Source of the DNA: Pseudorhodobacter sp. E13
GTDB taxonomy: Bacteria; Pseudomonadota; Alphaproteobacteria; Rhodobacterales; Rhodobacteraceae
NCBI RefSeq assembly: GCF_003991405.1
Contig: NZ_RPEN01000158.1
Location: 248,001-312,000 of the forward strand
Length of the DNA: 64,000 nucleotides
Reading direction: 5' to 3'
Positions 61,080-64,000 of the stretch are shown here, piece after piece (within the stretch, counting starts at the first letter, position 1; every line of letters starts with the position of its first letter). The notes beneath the pieces are model-generated. The model saw only the letters and a program-made list of their open reading frames with translations. It ran no database searches and had not been told where the DNA came from. The position numbers were made by a program, and so were the translations under genes.

Positions 61080-62744
61080 TTAGCTGGGCTGCGCCAGACG
61101 GCTTTCCAGCAGATGCCCGCTTTCCGTCAGGATCGGATAGGCCACCGTGACCAGCAGCGAGTTGATCTCTTTCAAGGCGCGCACGGTTTCAAGGTGGATA
61201 TCGGAAGTGTCGATGCTGACGGCATGGCCGTTGCGCAAGCGTTCCAGATGGCTGTCATGGCTTTCACGTTCCAGCTTGCGCATGGCCTCTTTTTCCTTGA
61301 CCAGTTGCCGCGCGCTTTCCACATCACCCGAAACCAGAACATTCAGCGCAAGCTGCATATTCGCCTCTACCCGATTGTGCAGATTGCACATTTCCTTCCA
61401 GCCTTCGGGCGAAAAGCGCAGGTTCTTGCGGGCGCGGGTTTCGGCAAGGCTCAGCAGGCTTTTGACGATGATATCGCCGATATGCTCCAGATTGATGGAA
61501 AAATCGGTCAGATGGGTGCCCTGCCGCCGCTCGCGGTCGGTCAGGGTGCCTCGGTTCACCTCGGCGATGAACAGCTTGATATCGGTATGCTTGCGGTTGA
61601 CGGTTTCATCCAGCGCGCGGATGCGGGCAATCTTTTCCGGGCTGCCGCCATCCATCAGTTCCATCACCGGATGATACATCGCCGCCACCGTTTCGCCCAT
61701 GCGCAGCAATTCGCGCTTGGCACTGGCCAGCGCCACGGTCGGGTTGCCAACCGATGCGCGGTCCAACATGCTGACAGGGGTATCCAGCGCCGCCGGGTCG
61801 GCCTCGGCCACCGGATTGGGCAGGATTTTCTCGGCCAGCCGCTCCATCGGGCCAACGAAGGGTAAGGACAGCAGCACCAGCACAAGGTTGAAAGCAAGGT
61901 GAAAATTCACCAGTTGCACAGGTTCTGTCGCGCCCAGATAGCTGATTGGCAGGTCCACCACCTGCAACAGCGTCAGCACCGCCAGCGCCGCCGTGCCGCG
62001 AAAGATCAGGTTGCCGATGGGGATGCGCCGGGCCTCCAGCTCCATCCCGCGGGTCAGCCAGACCGCGATGATGCCGCCACCAAGGTTCGCGCCCAGCACC
62101 ATCGGCAAGGCCACCTCCAGCGGCAACATGCCCCCACTGGCAAAGGTGACAAACAACAGCACCGTCGCAACCGAGGAATGCACCACCCAGGCAATCCCCG
62201 CCGCGACCAGAAAGGCCGTCAACGGATCGCCGCGCAAATAGCCGATCAGGCCGGGCAGCAAGGTGCTGTCGCGCAGGGGTTCCGTTGCCTGCCCCACCAT
62301 TTGCAAGGACAGCAGGATAAAGGCGATGCCCAGCACAATCCGCCCGGTCTGGCGCACGGTGCGGGCCTCAAACTTCAGAAACATCGTGGCGCCGACCAGC
62401 AGCAACAACGGGATCAACCCCGACAGATCGAACGACAATATCTTGACCACAAGCGCCGAGCCAAGGTCGGCCCCCAGCAATGCCGCGATGCCGGTGCCCA
62501 CGGTCAGTATCCCGCTGGTCACAAAGCCCGCCGCCAGAATACCCACCGCCGTGGAGCTTTGCAGCACCACCGCCAGCACCATACCCACCAATGCCATCTG
62601 CGCCGTGCGCCCCTTGGCCCCGCGCAAAGCCGCCTTCAGCCGCGTGCCATGCGCGCGTTCCACCCCCGTGCGCACCATCCGCACCGCCCAAAGCAGCAAC
62701 ATCACCGCCCCGGCAAGATGGATCAGAAAGGCAACAGGAAGCAT
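61080..62744 (-). CDS. Na/Pi-cotransporter-family protein with PhoU-like domain
   Basis: 554 residues. The membrane domain (1-~300) has two inverted repeats; the first carries the QSS motif in VVLQSSTAVGILAAG, and in the second it is changed to HSS (WVVHSSVATVLLFV). Residues ~330-545 are a cytoplasmic helical PhoU-like domain (KRELLRMGETVAAMYHPVME, LTDFSINLEHIGDI). Relatives are phosphate or, in some cases, other ion transporters. Its position between the phn operon and the LysR gene suggests handling of phosphate released from phosphonates; export or uptake cannot be decided. Confidence 0.87.
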   Translation of the reverse strand: MLPVAFLIHLAGAVMLLLWAVRMVRTGVERAHGTRLKAALRGAKGRTAQMALVGMVLAVVLQSSTAVGILAAGFVTSGILTVGTGIAALLGADLGSALVVKILSFDLSGLIPLLLLVGATMFLKFEARTVRQTGRIVLGIAFILLSLQMVGQATEPLRDSTLLPGLIGYLRGDPLTAFLVAAGIAWVVHSSVATVLLFVTFASGGMLPLEVALPMVLGANLGGGIIAVWLTRGMELEARRIPIGNLIFRGTAALAVLTLLQVVDLPISYLGATEPVQLVNFHLAFNLVLVLLSLPFVGPMERLAEKILPNPVAEADPAALDTPVSMLDRASVGNPTVALASAKRELLRMGETVAAMYHPVMELMDGGSPEKIARIRALDETVNRKHTDIKLFIAEVNRGTLTDRERRQGTHLTDFSINLEHIGDIIVKSLLSLAETRARKNLRFSPEGWKEMCNLHNRVEANMQLALNVLVSGDVESARQLVKEKEAMRKLERESHDSHLERLRNGHAVSIDTSDIHLETVRALKEINSLLVTVAYPILTESGHLLESRLAQPS

Positions 62745-62831
62745 AGAGTGGTCCTTTTTCCATCACTTTAACAGCATCGGGCGACCCGGTTTCAAGCGCC
62801 GTATCAAGCGCGCTTGCAACACATAAGGCAA

Positions 62832-62846
62832 ATCGTTAGTTTCGAT
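62832..62846 (+). promoter_or_regulatory. Candidate LysR autoregulatory site
   Basis: ATCGTTAGTTTCGAT is an interrupted palindrome (ATCG / CGAT) with the T-N11-A spacing of LysR boxes. It lies 25 bp before the LysR start in the divergent gap to the Na/Pi gene. Confidence 0.5.
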
Positions 62847-62870
62847 GCAAGCATTACCCCAAGCGATAGG

Positions 62871-63764
62871 ATGACGGCCCAGATGCGCTATGTCCAGCTT
62901 CGCGCCTTTCACTATGTTGCTATTTGTGGCGGCTTTTCGCGCGCAGCGGAAGAACTTTTCCTGACCCAGCCCGCAATTTCCGATCAGGTCCGCAAATTGG
63001 AAGAGGAATATGATATCCTCTTGTTCAACCGCCATAAAAAGCAGGTCACGCTGACCCCGGCAGGTGCGCGTTTGCTGGACATCACCCGCAGGCTGTTTGA
63101 CAATGAGGATCAGGCGCGCGAGCTTTTGTCCGAAAGCCGGGCCACCCGGGCGGGCACCTTGCGCATCGTGGCCGATAGCGCGCAGCATGTGCTGAAAATC
63201 CTTGCGCTGTTTCGCGAAAAATACCCCGGTGTCGCGGTTGTCATCAGCGGTGGCAACACCGAAACCGTGATCGAGAGCCTGTTCAGCTATGAGGCGGATC
63301 TGGGTGTCTTGGGGGATCTGCCCCCCGGCCGCGAGTTTGAAACGCTGGCGCTGAACGCAACGCCGATCACCGCTTTTGTGGCCAAGGGGCATCCGGTGGC
63401 GGGACGTGCTGCGCTGACGTTTCAGGATCTTATGGGCCTGCCCTTGGTCATGCGCGAACACGGGTCCAAAACCCGCAAGAAGTTTGAAGAGGCCGCAGCG
63501 GCCAATGGCTTTAGCTTCACCCCCGCCATTACCGCCGAAGGGCGTGAGGCCGTGCGCGAGATTGTCGCCTCGGGCGCGGGTGTCGGCGTTGTGTCGGTAG
63601 CGGAATTTGGCGAAGACCCGCGCCTGATCCGCGTGCCACTGGAGGCAGAGGCGCAGATGGTGATGGAAGAAAACCTGATCTGCTTGCGGGAACGGCGCGG
63701 CGGCAAACTGGTCAGCGCCTTTCTGGAAATCGCGCAAAAATTGGCGGCGGCCCCTGTGCCGTAG
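62871..63764 (+). CDS. LysR-family regulator, probably of phosphonate use
   Basis: 297 residues. The helix-turn-helix is at ~10-50 (AFHYVAICGGFSRAAEELFL, TQPAISDQVRKLEEEY), followed by an effector-binding domain of the periplasmic-binding type (GTLRIVADSAQHVLKILALF, LMGLPLVMREHGSKTRKKFE). It is divergent from the Na/Pi gene and about 2 kb from the phnW promoter, and similar operator-like motifs occur in both control regions. The start at 62871 follows GATAGG; Met at 62883 is an alternative. Confidence 0.88.
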   Translation: MTAQMRYVQLRAFHYVAICGGFSRAAEELFLTQPAISDQVRKLEEEYDILLFNRHKKQVTLTPAGARLLDITRRLFDNEDQARELLSESRATRAGTLRIVADSAQHVLKILALFREKYPGVAVVISGGNTETVIESLFSYEADLGVLGDLPPGREFETLALNATPITAFVAKGHPVAGRAALTFQDLMGLPLVMREHGSKTRKKFEEAAAANGFSFTPAITAEGREAVREIVASGAGVGVVSVAEFGEDPRLIRVPLEAEAQMVMEENLICLRERRGGKLVSAFLEIAQKLAAAPVP

Positions 63765-63840
63765 AGTGGGTGTAACCCACCGCCCGTGTCGGCAAAGGGG
63801 CGGTGGTCGGCAAAGGGGCGGTGGGTTGCACCCACCCTAC
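63761..63840. repeat. Imperfect inverted repeat after the LysR gene
   Basis: GTAGAGTGGGTGTAACCCAC at 63761 and GTGGGTTGCACCCACCCTAC ending at 63840 form long, nearly matching arms, each itself partly palindromic. Inside are two copies of TCGGCAAAGGGGCGGTGG. The left arm overlaps the LysR stop codon. It could act as a two-way terminator or be a REP-like element. Confidence 0.7.
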
Positions 63841-63860
63841 GCCTGCCGTTGCGCCCTACG

Positions 63861-64000
63861 TCACAGCGGCGGCTTGGCGTGCCAAAGCGCCGGCAGCCGC
63901 AGCCCTGCCACATCCACCTCAAACCGCGCGGCGCACAGCGCAGCCCCGTCAAGCGCCCCGCCCTCCATCCGGCACAATGCCACTGGCCGCCCAAGGGTCG
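63861..64000 (-). CDS. C-terminal fragment, possibly GcvT-like
   Basis: The last 45 codons of a minus-strand gene whose start is beyond the window. It reads TLGRPVALCRMEGGALDGAA and ends FEVDVAGLRLPALWHAKPPL. The pattern of a beta-rich end with xVDVxGxRxPA resembles the C-terminal barrel of GcvT-like domains, as in glycine cleavage T protein or dimethylglycine/sarcosine dehydrogenases. With so little sequence the family is only a suggestion, but the frame has clear coding character. Confidence 0.5.
   Translation of the reverse strand, partial: TLGRPVALCRMEGGALDGAALCAARFEVDVAGLRLPALWHAKPPL

Noticed and set aside
63422-63994. 190-codon minus-strand frame at the right edge
   Set aside because: Mostly antisense to the LysR gene and rich in Arg, Cys and Trp. 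A different minus-strand frame ending at 63861 reads as real protein.

Overview
The window is GC-rich, gene-dense chromosomal DNA from an alphaproteobacterium, almost certainly Rhodobacterales (Rhodobacteraceae). The signs are a circularly permuted two-piece ssrA gene, an alpha-type SspB, a one-cysteine DksA, a DUF1194 protein, DUF4169 and ribbon-helix-helix genes behind fumC, and RTX proteins ending in Hint domains. I cannot name the genus. Most of the window looks like stable core chromosome rather than a mobile island: no integrase, transposase, phage gene or CRISPR array was found.

Layout. 1-11 kb: clpP-clpX, a CAP-domain protein, an EnvZ-like kinase, a metallo-beta-lactamase-fold hydrolase, a degraded stretch, ssrA, then a metal/oxyanion group (phytochelatin-synthase-like protein, DUF1194 protein, rhodanese-ChrB fusion, ChrA), followed by sspB and a PmtA-like methyltransferase. 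With ClpX, ClpP, SspB and tmRNA all present, the tagging and degradation route for stalled translation products is nearly complete within 11 kb. 11.6-20 kb: fumC, two small genes, a P450 with a membrane hydrolase, ccdA and rne. 20-33 kb: a MobA/MocA-like nucleotidyltransferase, then two giant exported-type RTX proteins (2325 and 1362 residues), each ending in a related Hint domain. A 751-bp non-coding stretch upstream of them carries a lux-box-like palindrome. 33-38.7 kb: tRNA-Leu(CAA), a zinc metallopeptidase, a YqaA/DedA-like protein, dsbB, a cation/proton antiporter, dgt and an ErpA-like carrier.

38.7-41 kb holds the most unusual locus: a 62-residue peptide with an internal 18-residue duplication, a strong hairpin terminator or attenuator, an uncharacterised 352-residue protein, and an overlapping EamA-family exporter. 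This has the layout of a ribosomally made, modified and exported peptide system and is my best candidate for something undescribed. 41-50 kb: exonuclease III, a flavin monooxygenase, dksA, a MoxR ATPase with a CoxE-type VWA partner, a GNAT-like protein, a DUF2927-type lipoprotein, small membrane proteins, DedA and an M48 peptidase.

50-64 kb is catabolic: a GntR regulator, pxpABC (5-oxoprolinase), diaminopropionate ammonia-lyase, and a phosphonate operon running phnW-phnA-phnY-pbfA-EamA. PhnW turns 2-aminoethylphosphonate into phosphonoacetaldehyde, PbfA does the same from the 1-hydroxy compound, PhnY oxidises it to phosphonoacetate, and PhnA releases acetate and phosphate. A Na/Pi-cotransporter-family protein and a divergent LysR regulator lie next to it. 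A similar 15-bp motif is present in both intergenic regions and is a candidate site for that regulator.
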